Source: Dehalococcoidia bacterium | GTDB taxonomy: Bacteria; Chloroflexota; Dehalococcoidia; UBA3495 | DNA length: 31,395 nt | Assembly: GCA_028822675.1 (NCBI GenBank) | Contig: JAPKDE010000010.1 | Coordinates: 1 to 31,395 of the forward strand | Direction: 5' to 3' | In this document: positions 7,527 to 14,851 of the stretch, piece by piece | Position numbering within the stretch: position 1 is the first letter of the stretch | Layout: each line of letters starts with the position of its first letter | The notes under the pieces: model-generated | Seen by the model: only the letters and a program-made list of their open reading frames with translations | Told to the model about the DNA's origin: nothing | Databases searched by the model: none | Made by a program: the position numbers and the translations under genes

Positions 7527-9455
7527 TTAGACCCGGTAAAACAAGACAGATCGCTCAGGCTCCTTGCCCTGGCTGACTGAGGCCACGTTGTAGCGTTGAC
7601 CCAGGAGATGCTGCAGTCGGCGTATGTATGACCGCTGTGGGGCCAGGTGGACGGTCTGCTCACCGGACAAGACCCGATTGGCGGCCTCTTCGGCTTCGTC
7701 CATCGCCTTGTCCATGGCGGGCGAGCTGTTGGGACCAGTGAACGCGGGGCCGTCTCCGCTGTTACCCATTCCGGGCATAATGCCGGGGCCGGAGCCGTCA
7801 TTGTCGCGGTGCCAATCTTTGATTACTGTGTCCAGGAATTCCTGCAACTGGACCATGGTGTTCTTGCGAAGCACGCAAACAGGGGTGCCACTAGTCTCAG
7901 CGATGCGCACCAACTGGGAACCCCGACGATAATGGGTCTTGGTGGTCAAGACCACATCTGCCTGTCGTAGTTCGTTGACTATATGGACCACCCTGCCGGA
8001 TTCGGCGGCAGCTGCTTCCAGTTTGTCGCGTCCAACTCCAAAGAGAAAAATTCTGACCTCAGCCTCTTTGACCTTTGATTCCGGGGCGCGCATTCCCATG
8101 GGAGCAGCGGGCGCGGCCATGGCGCTCTGAGCCAACTGAGCTTGAACCGGTTGTCCTTGGGCCTGCCGGTCCATTTGTTGATCTGGTTGCCGGTCGCGCT
8201 GGCGGCCACCTTTCTGGCCTTGCTGTTGCCAGGAACCGGGTTGGGCCTCACTGACTCGGGCCTGTTCCTGGGTTCGGACCACCTCTCCACTGGTGCCCAT
8301 TGTGCGCACTTCCGGCGAGATGGGGAATCCTCTGAGCCATTGGTCAACAACCTGGGCCACGTTGTCGTGCACGGCTAGTTTATCCCAGCCTTGAATCTCC
8401 ACCACGACATCAAACGTCGGTGGTGCTTTGCGTTCCAGCACACTCTTCTGGGTGCCCCGAAACCGAGCTTCCTGGTCGCCCAGGGTTACGGTCTGGATGC
8501 CGCCCACAAGGTCGGACAAGGTGGGGTTCATAATCAGGTTGTCCAGGGTATTGCCGTGGGCAGTGGCAATCAGTTGCACACCGCGCTCGGCAATGGTCCG
8601 GGCAGCTGCAGCTTCTTCTTCGCTGCTCATTTCATCGATGATGACGGTCTCCGGCATGTGGTTCTCCACAGCCTCAATCATCACTCCGTGCTGGGCAGCG
8701 GGAGATTTGACCTGCATGCGCCGAGCACGGCCAATGGCCGGATGCGGCACGTCTCCGTCGCCAGCAATCTCGTTGGAGGTGTCGACGATGATTACCCGCT
8801 TTCTGGCCTGCCCGGAGAGGACTCTGGCCATCTCACGCAGCATGGTGGTCTTGCCTACGCCGGGACGGCCTAAGAGCAGGATGTTTTTGCCCGAAAATGC
8901 TAGGTCTTCGATGATATCTATGGTACCGAAAACGGCCCGGCCCACCCGGCAAGTAATACCAACCACACTGCCACGGCGGTTGCGGATCGCCGATATTCGG
9001 TGGAGAGTGCGCTCAATGCCGGCGCGGTTGTCTTCCCCAAAATCGCCGATACGCTCAATCACATTCTGTAGGTCGTCGGCGGTTATTGGAGTTTCGTTCA
9101 GTTCTGCGTCGCCCGACACGAATCTGGCCTCTGGAAAACGTCCCAGATCCAGAATTACCTCTAGCAATTGATTCAAGTCGTCCCTGGCCCGCAGAATATC
9201 TGCAACGCCTGGGGGTAGGACATTCAATACCAGATCCAGTTCCTCGCGGTCTCGTTCCCAATCCCGTTCAGAGTCCTGGACATTTTCTTCACCAGTTTCC
9301 TGGCCTGTCTCTTCGCCTGTCTCTTCGCCTGTCTCTTCGACTGTATCTGTAATAGAACCGTCTATTGTCCCTTCGGTCGTCTTTTCCGATGAGATTTCAT
9401 CCGGAGTTTCCTGAACATCGTCTTGATCTGTGTCTCGAACCGTCGCCAATATCAC
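7527..9455 (-). CDS. SpoIIIAA/Ycf45-like AAA ATPase with C-terminal R3H domain
   Basis: A 642-residue cytoplasmic protein. Residues 1-62 are acidic and low complexity, with E-E-T-G repeats. Residues 75-375 form a P-loop ATPase with Walker A GRPGVGKT (196-203), Walker B VIIDEM (271-276) and a histidine sensor-like TAHG (298-301), resembling SpoIIIAA and the plastid Ycf45 family. A Gln/Arg-rich linker (about 395-445) leads to a small alpha/beta segment (465-545) and a C-terminal R3H single-stranded nucleic-acid-binding domain (R612-x3-H616). The family is widespread but its exact job is not established; nucleic-acid binding is expected from R3H. The GTG start overlaps the upstream gene's TGA by 4 nt but sits only 1 nt from GGAGG. 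The in-frame TTG at codon 3 has a better 7-nt spacing and may be the true start. Confidence 0.9.
   Translation of the reverse strand: MILATVRDTDQDDVQETPDEISSEKTTEGTIDGSITDTVEETGEETGEETGQETGEENVQDSERDWERDREELDLVLNVLPPGVADILRARDDLNQLLEVILDLGRFPEARFVSGDAELNETPITADDLQNVIERIGDFGEDNRAGIERTLHRISAIRNRRGSVVGITCRVGRAVFGTIDIIEDLAFSGKNILLLGRPGVGKTTMLREMARVLSGQARKRVIIVDTSNEIAGDGDVPHPAIGRARRMQVKSPAAQHGVMIEAVENHMPETVIIDEMSSEEEAAAARTIAERGVQLIATAHGNTLDNLIMNPTLSDLVGGIQTVTLGDQEARFRGTQKSVLERKAPPTFDVVVEIQGWDKLAVHDNVAQVVDQWLRGFPISPEVRTMGTSGEVVRTQEQARVSEAQPGSWQQQGQKGGRQRDRQPDQQMDRQAQGQPVQAQLAQSAMAAPAAPMGMRAPESKVKEAEVRIFLFGVGRDKLEAAAAESGRVVHIVNELRQADVVLTTKTHYRRGSQLVRIAETSGTPVCVLRKNTMVQLQEFLDTVIKDWHRDNDGSGPGIMPGMGNSGDGPAFTGPNSSPAMDKAMDEAEEAANRVLSGEQTVHLAPQRSYIRRLQHLLGQRYNVASVSQGKEPERSVLFYRV
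9291..9350. repeat. 12-bp coding minisatellite (E-E-T-G repeats)
   Basis: Three perfect tandem copies of GCCTGTCTCTTC at 9303-9338 (plus strand), flanked by degenerate copies on both sides. They encode the (E)ETG repeat near residues 40-56 of the R3H ATPase. The unit is a multiple of three, so copy-number changes stay in frame. Confidence 0.85.
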
Positions 9456-10357
9456 GCCTCCACATAGGAAAGTTCGCGATTTCTAACCGGTACTGCCACC
9501 GTTTTGATTAACATAATATAACGCCCAACTTCTTGTAAGCCTAGTCTGGTCAATAAATCGGCTATATTTTCCTGATAGCTGGGTATTAACCAGTTCTGGG
9601 TTTGTTGGGACATTTGGACCAGATGGGACACCACTTCTGGGTGATTGGGGTGCCACTGTAAGCCCCCGGCGGCGGTTTTGCCGAGGGGTTCAGACATCCG
9701 CCAGCCAACTACCTTGCCGTCTAGCTTCAACACAGTTTCGATTCTGGAAGCTTGTGCTGGTTCCTGGGAATCACTCCACTGATCAATGGTCATGCCAATG
9801 CCTTCTCGCACCTGTTGCGGAGTTGAAGCGCAGTACAGCTGGAACAATCCGTGGAAGTCAGCCTGAGTCGGAGATTCCACAGAATACCGGCTGATTGGTT
9901 CATCGCTTGGATCGGCCTGCCAATCTTGGCCGGTCAAGTGTTGCTCTTCGTAGTAGGCATAGAACCCAATCTTTCTGGCTGCATCGGCGATTGGGCTGTC
10001 GCTGGATACTCTGAGGAACACCCTCTCTGCGCCACGAGAGCCAGCGCATTGGACAACCTGTTCTAGTAGATCAATGGCCTTTTCCAGTTTCTGCTCTGGT
10101 AGGTAAAGACGGTCCACTTCCCAGGCTCGGCTGCCACTGCGCATCCGTGCTGAGGCCAGGCTGGAGAGGTCCATACCCTTCCAGTCTCCCACGGTCACGC
10201 GGTGTGTATCACGGGCAATCGATTGCTTCCAGAGAGTGGAGTTGCGCAGCGGCCGGCACCGGACCACTGATTCCGTTGGCGCGGCTTGGTTGGCCCCTCC
10301 GGGAGCGCCCACCAGCATACAGCGAAGGGCATCACTGACCCGGAAGGCCGTAATCAT
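9452..10357 (-). CDS. GNAT-like N-acetyltransferase family protein
   Basis: A 301-residue protein with weak features of the GNAT acetyl-CoA transferase fold. The segment ERVFLRVSSDSPIADAARKI followed by GFYAYYEE (about residues 111-138) resembles GNAT motif A/B, where a helix precedes the G-F-x-x-Y-x-E strand. A second half (from about 155) carries a GNAT-like strand pattern (KLDGKVVGWRMSEP) and ends in another GLQEVGRYIMLIKT, so it may be a two-lobed protein. The acetyl-CoA loop is not classic, so activity and substrate are open. The ATG overlaps the pdxT stop as ATGA, and its own stop overlaps the start of the ATPase gene, so it is embedded in the operon. Confidence 0.65.
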   Translation of the reverse strand: MITAFRVSDALRCMLVGAPGGANQAAPTESVVRCRPLRNSTLWKQSIARDTHRVTVGDWKGMDLSSLASARMRSGSRAWEVDRLYLPEQKLEKAIDLLEQVVQCAGSRGAERVFLRVSSDSPIADAARKIGFYAYYEEQHLTGQDWQADPSDEPISRYSVESPTQADFHGLFQLYCASTPQQVREGIGMTIDQWSDSQEPAQASRIETVLKLDGKVVGWRMSEPLGKTAAGGLQWHPNHPEVVSHLVQMSQQTQNWLIPSYQENIADLLTRLGLQEVGRYIMLIKTVAVPVRNRELSYVEA

Positions 10358-10956
10358 GAGGAGCCGTTTCCTGAAGAACTGCCGTTGCCGTTGACGAGTT
10401 CCAGGAAATAACTGTGAAACCGGCAGTCGTTGGTCAGTTCAGGGTGAAAAGATGTGGCCATCAGGTTTCCCTGTTGAACTGCCACTGGACGGTCATCATC
10501 CAGAGCGCATAGCACTTCAACATCATCGCCAACGCGAATAATCACCGGGGCGCGGATGAAGATGGCGTGGAACGGGTCTGAACCCAATGCGCTTATGTTC
10601 AGGTGTTGTTCAAAGCTGTCCACCTGGCGGCCAAAGGCGTTTCTTTGTACGCCAATGTCCATGATACCCAGGGGAACGGGGTCATTCTCGGTGATTTCCT
10701 CGGCGATCATTATCATGCCGGCGCAGGTGCCCCAAATGGCGCGGCCTTCTGTGGCCATCTTTTGGATGGGCTCTCTCAGGTTGTAAAGGGTCACCAGGCG
10801 GCTGAGCGTGGTGCTCTCACCGCCTGGGATAATCAGCCCGCCCAACGATTCCAGGTGTTCTGGCAGCCTTACTTCTCTGGCTTTAACACCTAGCTTACTG
10901 AGGGCGGCGATATGTTCGGCGAAGTCGCCTTGTACTGCTAAGACGCCTACTTCCAA
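10354..10956 (-). CDS. pdxT: Pyridoxal 5'-phosphate synthase glutaminase subunit
   Basis: Class I glutamine amidotransferase that frees ammonia from glutamine and passes it to PdxS for pyridoxal phosphate synthesis. The 200-residue protein starts with VGVLAVQGDFAEH, has the PGGEST turn (44-49), the nucleophile C78 in WGTCAGM, and the partner pair H171/E173 in SFHPELT, completing the triad. The C-terminal tail NGNGSSSGNGSS is a low-complexity extension unlike the usual end. The gene follows pdxS by 103 nt and overlaps the next gene by 4 nt. Confidence 0.97.
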   Translation of the reverse strand: MEVGVLAVQGDFAEHIAALSKLGVKAREVRLPEHLESLGGLIIPGGESTTLSRLVTLYNLREPIQKMATEGRAIWGTCAGMIMIAEEITENDPVPLGIMDIGVQRNAFGRQVDSFEQHLNISALGSDPFHAIFIRAPVIIRVGDDVEVLCALDDDRPVAVQQGNLMATSFHPELTNDCRFHSYFLELVNGNGSSSGNGSS

Positions 10957-11006
10957 CTCGGCTAGCTGATCCTTATAAGTAGATTACCGGGATTTCTGCC
11001 GTGACG

Positions 11007-11026
11007 CGCTCCCCGCGTGGGGAGCG
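11007..11026. promoter_or_regulatory. Intercistronic hairpin between pdxS and pdxT
   Basis: CGCTCCCC and GGGGAGCG form a perfect 8-bp stem with a 4-nt loop in the 103-nt spacer between pdxS and pdxT. No T-run follows on the minus strand, so it is not a classical terminator. It may stabilise the pdxS message or reduce downstream expression; that is inference. Confidence 0.6.
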
Positions 11027-11059
11027 TTGCCGGGATCGGGATAATGCGATAAAAGTCTG

Positions 11060-11950
11060 TTACTTGCTGCGGGTGGCCAGCAATTCGTCTTCAGGAATTG
11101 ACTTGGCGCTGATGCCGACCATGGGCTCGCCCAGGTTCTTTGAGACCTCAGCAAGAATCTTGGCATCCTGGTAATGGGTTACAGACTGGACGATGGCGTG
11201 GGCACGGCTGGCGGGGTCGCCAGACTTGAAGATGCCGGAGCCAACAAAGACGCCGTCGGCGCCTAGTTGCATCATCAGGGCTGCATCTGCGGGTGTGGCA
11301 ACGCCGCCGGCGGCGAAGTTGACCACGGGCATGCGGCCCATCTCTTTGGTCTTAATAAGCAGATCCAGGCTCACCTGCATGTCGCGGGCTTCAACCACCA
11401 GCTCATCTTCAGGCATGTTCTGGAGCTTGCGGATGGCATCTTGAACGGTGCGCATGTGGCGGACAGCCTCAACAACGTCGCCGGTGCCGGCTTCGCCCTT
11501 GGTGCGAATCATCGCAGCGCCTTCAGAGATGCGGCGTAGGGCCTCGCCTAAGTTGCGGCAACCACAGACAAAGGGCACCTGGTAGTCATGCTTCCAGATG
11601 TGATGAGTCTCGTCGGCAGGGGTGAGAACCTCGGACTCGTCGATGTAGTCAATGCCTAGAGATTCAAGAATCTGAGCCTCTACAAAGTGACCGATACGGA
11701 CCTTGGCCATGACCGGAATACTCACCACGTCCATGATGTCGCAGATAATCTGCGGGTCGGTCATGCGGGCCACACCGCCGTCGGCGCGTATGTCAGCGGG
11801 AACGCGTTCCAGAGCCATGACGGCTACTGCGCCGGCTTCTTCAGCTATCTTTGCCTGCTCGACGTTAACCACGTCCATGATGACTCCACCTTTGAGCATC
11901 TGGGCGTGACCGGCTTTGACCGTAAATGTCCCTGTTAGTACTTCGACCAT
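11060..11950 (-). CDS. pdxS: Pyridoxal 5'-phosphate synthase lyase subunit
   Basis: Builds pyridoxal 5'-phosphate from ribose 5-phosphate, glyceraldehyde 3-phosphate and ammonia supplied by PdxT. The 296-residue TIM-barrel protein is near identical in layout to known Pdx[10 protein letters not shown] (D26), the Schiff-base lysine in [10 protein letters not shown] (K83), [10 protein letters not shown], and the second catalytic lysine in [11 protein letters not shown] (K151), followed by [26 protein letters not shown] lies 9 nt before the ATG. It is the first gene of the minus-strand operon and has a strong promoter about 80 nt upstream. Confidence 0.98.
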   Translation of the reverse strand: MVEVLTGTFTVKAGHAQMLKGGVIMDVVNVEQAKIAEEAGAVAVMALERVPADIRADGGVARMTDPQIICDIMDVVSIPVMAKVRIGHFVEAQILESLGIDYIDESEVLTPADETHHIWKHDYQVPFVCGCRNLGEALRRISEGAAMIRTKGEAGTGDVVEAVRHMRTVQDAIRKLQNMPEDELVVEARDMQVSLDLLIKTKEMGRMPVVNFAAGGVATPADAALMMQLGADGVFVGSGIFKSGDPASRAHAIVQSVTHYQDAKILAEVSKNLGEPMVGISAKSIPEDELLATRSK

Positions 11951-11991
11951 CGTTGGCGTCCTCCGGGTGTTCGCATTTTAGTTGGTGGCAA

Positions 11992-12019
11992 GAGACGAAT
12001 TTGCATAGGAATTAGTCTC
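11992..12019 (-). promoter_or_regulatory. Hairpin in the pdxS 5' untranslated leader
   Basis: GAGAC-g-AATT (11992-12001) and AATT-a-GTCTC (12010-12019) pair with one mismatch around an 8-nt loop. It lies just inside the predicted pdxS leader (start near 12025). No T-run follows. It does not match a riboswitch I recognise. Confidence 0.4.
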
Positions 12020-12031
12020 GGTTGCGCCTGT

Positions 12032-12061
12032 ATTATACGCCCACGGGATGGCGATTATCAA
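12032..12061 (-). promoter_or_regulatory. Sigma70-type promoter of the pdxS operon
   Basis: On the minus strand TTGATA (12061-12056) and a perfect TATAAT (12037-12032) are 18 nt apart. The predicted start near 12025 gives a leader of about 75 nt before the pdxS ATG. Confidence 0.75.
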
Positions 12062-12217
12062 TTGAGGCCAGCAACGCAAAATAGCCCTTCCACAGGCATG
12101 AAACAGGCTTAGAGAGAGCAGCTAAGTCTACCCAGTAATCTTAGGAATATGGCTTAGGTTTGGAAGACTACCAGTCGGCCAACATGGCAAAACAAGGCAA
12201 GAACTTGGAAAAGCTTC

Positions 12218-12247
12218 TTGACAGTGGACGTGCGTAGATTTGATAAT
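12218..12247 (+). promoter_or_regulatory. Sigma70-type promoter of the tRNA-Phe/tRNA-Gly unit
   Basis: TTGACA (12218-12223) and GATAAT (12242-12247) with an 18-nt spacer. Transcription would start a few bases before the mature 5' end of tRNA-Phe at 12257. Confidence 0.75.
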
Positions 12248-12256
12248 AGAGCCTCT

Positions 12257-12332
12257 GCCGAGGTAGCTCAGGTGGTAGAGCACGGCACTGAAAATGCCGG
12301 TGTCGACAGTTCGAGTCTGTCCCTCGGCACCA
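12257..12332 (+). tRNA. tRNA-Phe (GAA)
   Basis: A 76-nt cloverleaf. The acceptor GCCGAGG pairs with CCTCGGC, the discriminator is A, and CCA is encoded. The anticodon loop CTGAAAA gives anticodon GAA for phenylalanine. The T-loop is TTCGAGT and the D-arm GCTCAGGTGGTAGAGC is standard. Confidence 0.97.
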
Positions 12333-12373
12333 TCAAATCTTGGTACCGGTTTAGAAACCGGACGCAGTATAGA

Positions 12374-12448
<75 letters not shown>

Positions 12449-12463
12449 ACAGCAATCTTTAAG

Positions 12464-12493
12464 AGGCCCCTCGTAATGAGGGGCCTTTTTTAT
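12464..12493 (+). terminator. Intrinsic terminator of the tRNA pair
   Basis: AGGCCCCTC and GAGGGGCCT form a 9-bp stem with loop gtaat, followed by a run of T. Confidence 0.92.
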
Positions 12494-12958
12494 TACCTGA
12501 TATCCCCTGATATACCGGTGACAAAACGCTGTTGCCTGGCCGGATTTCATGTTGTGAGAATGGGTTCATTGTCTCTTCTGAGACCCGTTACACCTAAATT
12601 CTGACAACAAAATTTAACTACCCGGAGATGGGCGTTGCAGAAGTGTTTGTGGCGCCAGGCAACTCAAAAAAGCATTCGTCAGCATGGAATTACTGGGCGA
12701 ACCACAAGCCGGAGAGCAGGGCTTGAGAGATAATTACGTGGCTAATGTCCCCTATCACATTGTCAAAGAAGAGGGCAGATGGCGGTTGGTGATGGAAAGG
12801 ATCATCGTAGTAGGGGGTTGCCCATTTGTTTATTCATCCAGCATAGAGGAAGCCCAACCATCTGAAGGCTCCACACCGAACAGACCATAGTCAGGCTGGA
12901 ATATTAAAGCTAGACTGCACCTGATTTAACCAGCGCACCCAGAATCAGGAGGCTACCA
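12494..12958. other. Gene-poor interval before the M24 gene
   Basis: About 460 nt between the tRNA terminator and the M24 peptidase gene. Apart from the uncertain small ORF at 12684-12890 I see no RNA gene or repeat. An AGGAGG 7 nt before 12959 belongs to the next gene. Confidence 0.5.
12684..12890 (+). CDS. Hypothetical small ORF, possible gene remnant
   Basis: A 68-residue ORF that I cannot assign. Its middle, VPYHIVKEEGRWRLVMERI, reads like a real beta-strand protein segment (a style seen in NTF2/SnoaL-like proteins), and is followed by VVVGG-like and SSSIEEAQ stretches. There is no ribosome binding site before the ATG, and the frame is closed about 70 nt upstream. It could be the eroded end of a longer gene or chance. 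Confidence 0.3.
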   Translation: MELLGEPQAGEQGLRDNYVANVPYHIVKEEGRWRLVMERIIVVGGCPFVYSSSIEEAQPSEGSTPNRP

Positions 12959-14092
12959 ATGGCAAGTAACCAAAATGTCAGCGTCGCCAACATTGAACGG
13001 CTGAACCAACTGATGGACGAAAACGCCTGTTCAGCAATGGTCGCCCGGTCGGGGAAGAATTTCACCTACCTGGCTGGGTTCGCTTATCCCGGAACCCTGG
13101 CCCGGCACCTGGATTTTCCTGACTCTCCCCGAGGCGTGCTGGTCATCTGGCCCCGACAGGGAAACCCCGTAATGGTGGTGAATGAAACTGCCGCGCCCCT
13201 GGCCCGCCGCGACGGGTGGATTGAAGACGTTAGGCTCTACGACGGGTATGCGGAGTCGGCCTACGCCAAAACCGCTGAGATCCTCGCAGAGATGGGTCTT
13301 CAAAACGAAACCATTGGTTTGGAAAAGGACTATCTCAGCATGCTGCAGTGGGAGGAGATGGCTTCCCTTTTGCCCAACGCTAACCTGACAGACTGCACCG
13401 ATATGATGGACCGCGTGCGCTGGATCAAGACTCCCGAGGAAGTGGAGCTGCTTAAAAAGGGCGCCGACCTGCTGGATGAGGTCTATCTGGAGGTGTTCCC
13501 CACCGTGCGGCCGGGCGACACAGAGCGTGATGTGCATGCTCGAATAGTCGAAGGCTGCATCCGGCGCGGGGCCAACTGGGTCCACGGCATCCTGAATACC
13601 AGCCGCAACGACGTTGCCTACGGCGGCGAAGGCGACATGGCCTTTCAATCTGGTGACATCATCAGAAATGACTATGTGTCGTATTTGAACGGATACCCTG
13701 GTCACCAATCGCGCACCGTGGTCATCGGTGAACCAACAAAAGAACTGCTGGACACCTACAAGACTCACCGAGACATCTATCGTGCCACCATTGATATGTG
13801 CCGCCCCGGGGCCAAGGCGTCAGACATCTACCACTTCTCCAACAATGCCTTCAACGACGCGGGGTTCAAGGGCAAAGTCAACATCGCCGGCCACGGCGTT
13901 GGCGCTTGGTGGCACCAACAAGAGCCCTACATGGTGCCGTCAGGCAAGCACATCTTAGAGAAGGGAATGGTTGTCGCGCTGGAGCCCCATATCGGCCATT
14001 GGCACCTGCAAGACATGGTGCTGGTTACTGATTCAGCGCCCCTGTTGCTATCGCCGCTGATTAATACCGACGAGATGATGGTCGCCGGTTAA
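12959..14092 (+). CDS. M24 (creatinase/Xaa-Pro peptidase-like) protein with altered metal ligands
   Basis: A 377-residue protein with the pita-bread fold: an N-terminal creatinase-like domain (1-150) and a C-terminal catalytic domain from about 160 (MMDRVRWIKTPEEVELLKKG). In aminopeptidase P the five metal ligands are D, D, H, E, E. Here the equivalents are D238, H249 (in GYPGHQSRT, where family members have D), H312 (in AGHGVG), E342 (in ALEPHIG) and Q351 (in LQDMVLVT, where family members have E). Two of five ligands are therefore replaced. Creatinase itself works without metal, so the protein may be a metal-free C-N hydrolase or a non-peptidase rather than a dead enzyme. The start has AGGAGG 7 nt upstream. 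Confidence 0.9.
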   Translation: MASNQNVSVANIERLNQLMDENACSAMVARSGKNFTYLAGFAYPGTLARHLDFPDSPRGVLVIWPRQGNPVMVVNETAAPLARRDGWIEDVRLYDGYAESAYAKTAEILAEMGLQNETIGLEKDYLSMLQWEEMASLLPNANLTDCTDMMDRVRWIKTPEEVELLKKGADLLDEVYLEVFPTVRPGDTERDVHARIVEGCIRRGANWVHGILNTSRNDVAYGGEGDMAFQSGDIIRNDYVSYLNGYPGHQSRTVVIGEPTKELLDTYKTHRDIYRATIDMCRPGAKASDIYHFSNNAFNDAGFKGKVNIAGHGVGAWWHQQEPYMVPSGKHILEKGMVVALEPHIGHWHLQDMVLVTDSAPLLLSPLINTDEMMVAG

Positions 14093-14205
14093 TGAAGCAA
14101 ATCCCCCATGCCTGGGCTAAAGCCCCAACCAGGAACAAATCCTGTCGGTATCTGGATGGTCCAAAGTTGCGTAAATTGTCGCTGTACCGGCAGAGCGAAT
14201 ACGGC

Positions 14206-14211
14206 TATAAT
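14206..14211 (+). promoter_or_regulatory. Possible -10 box upstream of the small beta-rich protein gene
   Basis: A perfect TATAAT lies about 113 nt before the ATG at 14324. The matching -35 position (14183-14188, TGTACC) is poor, so this is weak evidence for a separate promoter after the M24 gene. Confidence 0.35.
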
Positions 14212-14323
14212 CTCAGCCAGCTTGGATCGGACAGGCGTTACACATGCGTCTCCGGCGTCCGATTTCATGAAATCCAAAATTCTGATAGCTGATACCAATG
14301 CTTAACACTAAGGGGGCTGACCC

Positions 14324-14773
14324 ATGCCGCAGCGCACCATGTGGATGCACGGCGTAAATATGCAGGTGGAATATCCCAACCGACTGACCTCGGTCCGTGC
14401 CACGGGGCCATTTATGCGGATTGAAGGTGCCAGAGGACAAAACACCTGGCTGCATTTCCCCCTGCCGACTCTGGCGGTTGTGGACGGCTCAAGGATGAAG
14501 ATCGAAGGAGCCATGGTCAGTTTCAGGACCAGAGATCACGCCGTAGTCCATGAAGTAATAATCTATGACGGTGAGTCCCGCATCGCAGAGCATATGGACC
14601 TGGACCTGAGGGGAGACCACCTGGATCACCGGTTTGACGTGCCCGGCAACCCCCATATCCACAAAGGGATCAACGTGACTCTGGGTGTTCGTTTTGACGA
14701 CAATGCGCCCGATGTCAGGTCAATGCAGATTGAAGTAATCGGCGTTGGCCTGGAGTATACGAGCGAGGATTAG
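14324..14773 (+). CDS. Small beta-rich protein of unknown function (DUF6623-like)
   Basis: A 149-residue soluble protein without signal peptide or membrane helix. Alternating hydrophobic patterns suggest a beta-sandwich. Motifs that look conserved are MWMHGVNMQVEYPNRL at the start, WLHFPLPTLAVVDG, VHEVIIYDGESRIAEH, and GDHLDHRFDVPGNPHIHKGI. From memory this pattern belongs to an uncharacterised family (probably DUF6623); I cannot check that here. A purine-rich AAGGGGG precedes the ATG at 8 nt. It lies between an M24 protein and an aldehyde dehydrogenase, but no shared function is evident. Confidence 0.75.
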   Translation: MPQRTMWMHGVNMQVEYPNRLTSVRATGPFMRIEGARGQNTWLHFPLPTLAVVDGSRMKIEGAMVSFRTRDHAVVHEVIIYDGESRIAEHMDLDLRGDHLDHRFDVPGNPHIHKGINVTLGVRFDDNAPDVRSMQIEVIGVGLEYTSED

Positions 14774-14851
14774 TCCCAACAACAGCAACCGGAGTCCCCA
14801 ATCAAGAAATTACACCCTTAACTATTACATCTTCTATCGGAGGATTAGACC

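Noticed and set aside
8428..9171. 247-codon plus-strand ORF antisense to the R3H ATPase
   Set aside because: Ser/Arg/Pro-rich composition typical of an antisense frame of a GC-rich gene; the minus-strand ATPase is unambiguous.
14114..14125. GGGC/GCCC hairpin after the M24 gene as a terminator
   Set aside because: Only a 4-5-bp stem with no T-run.
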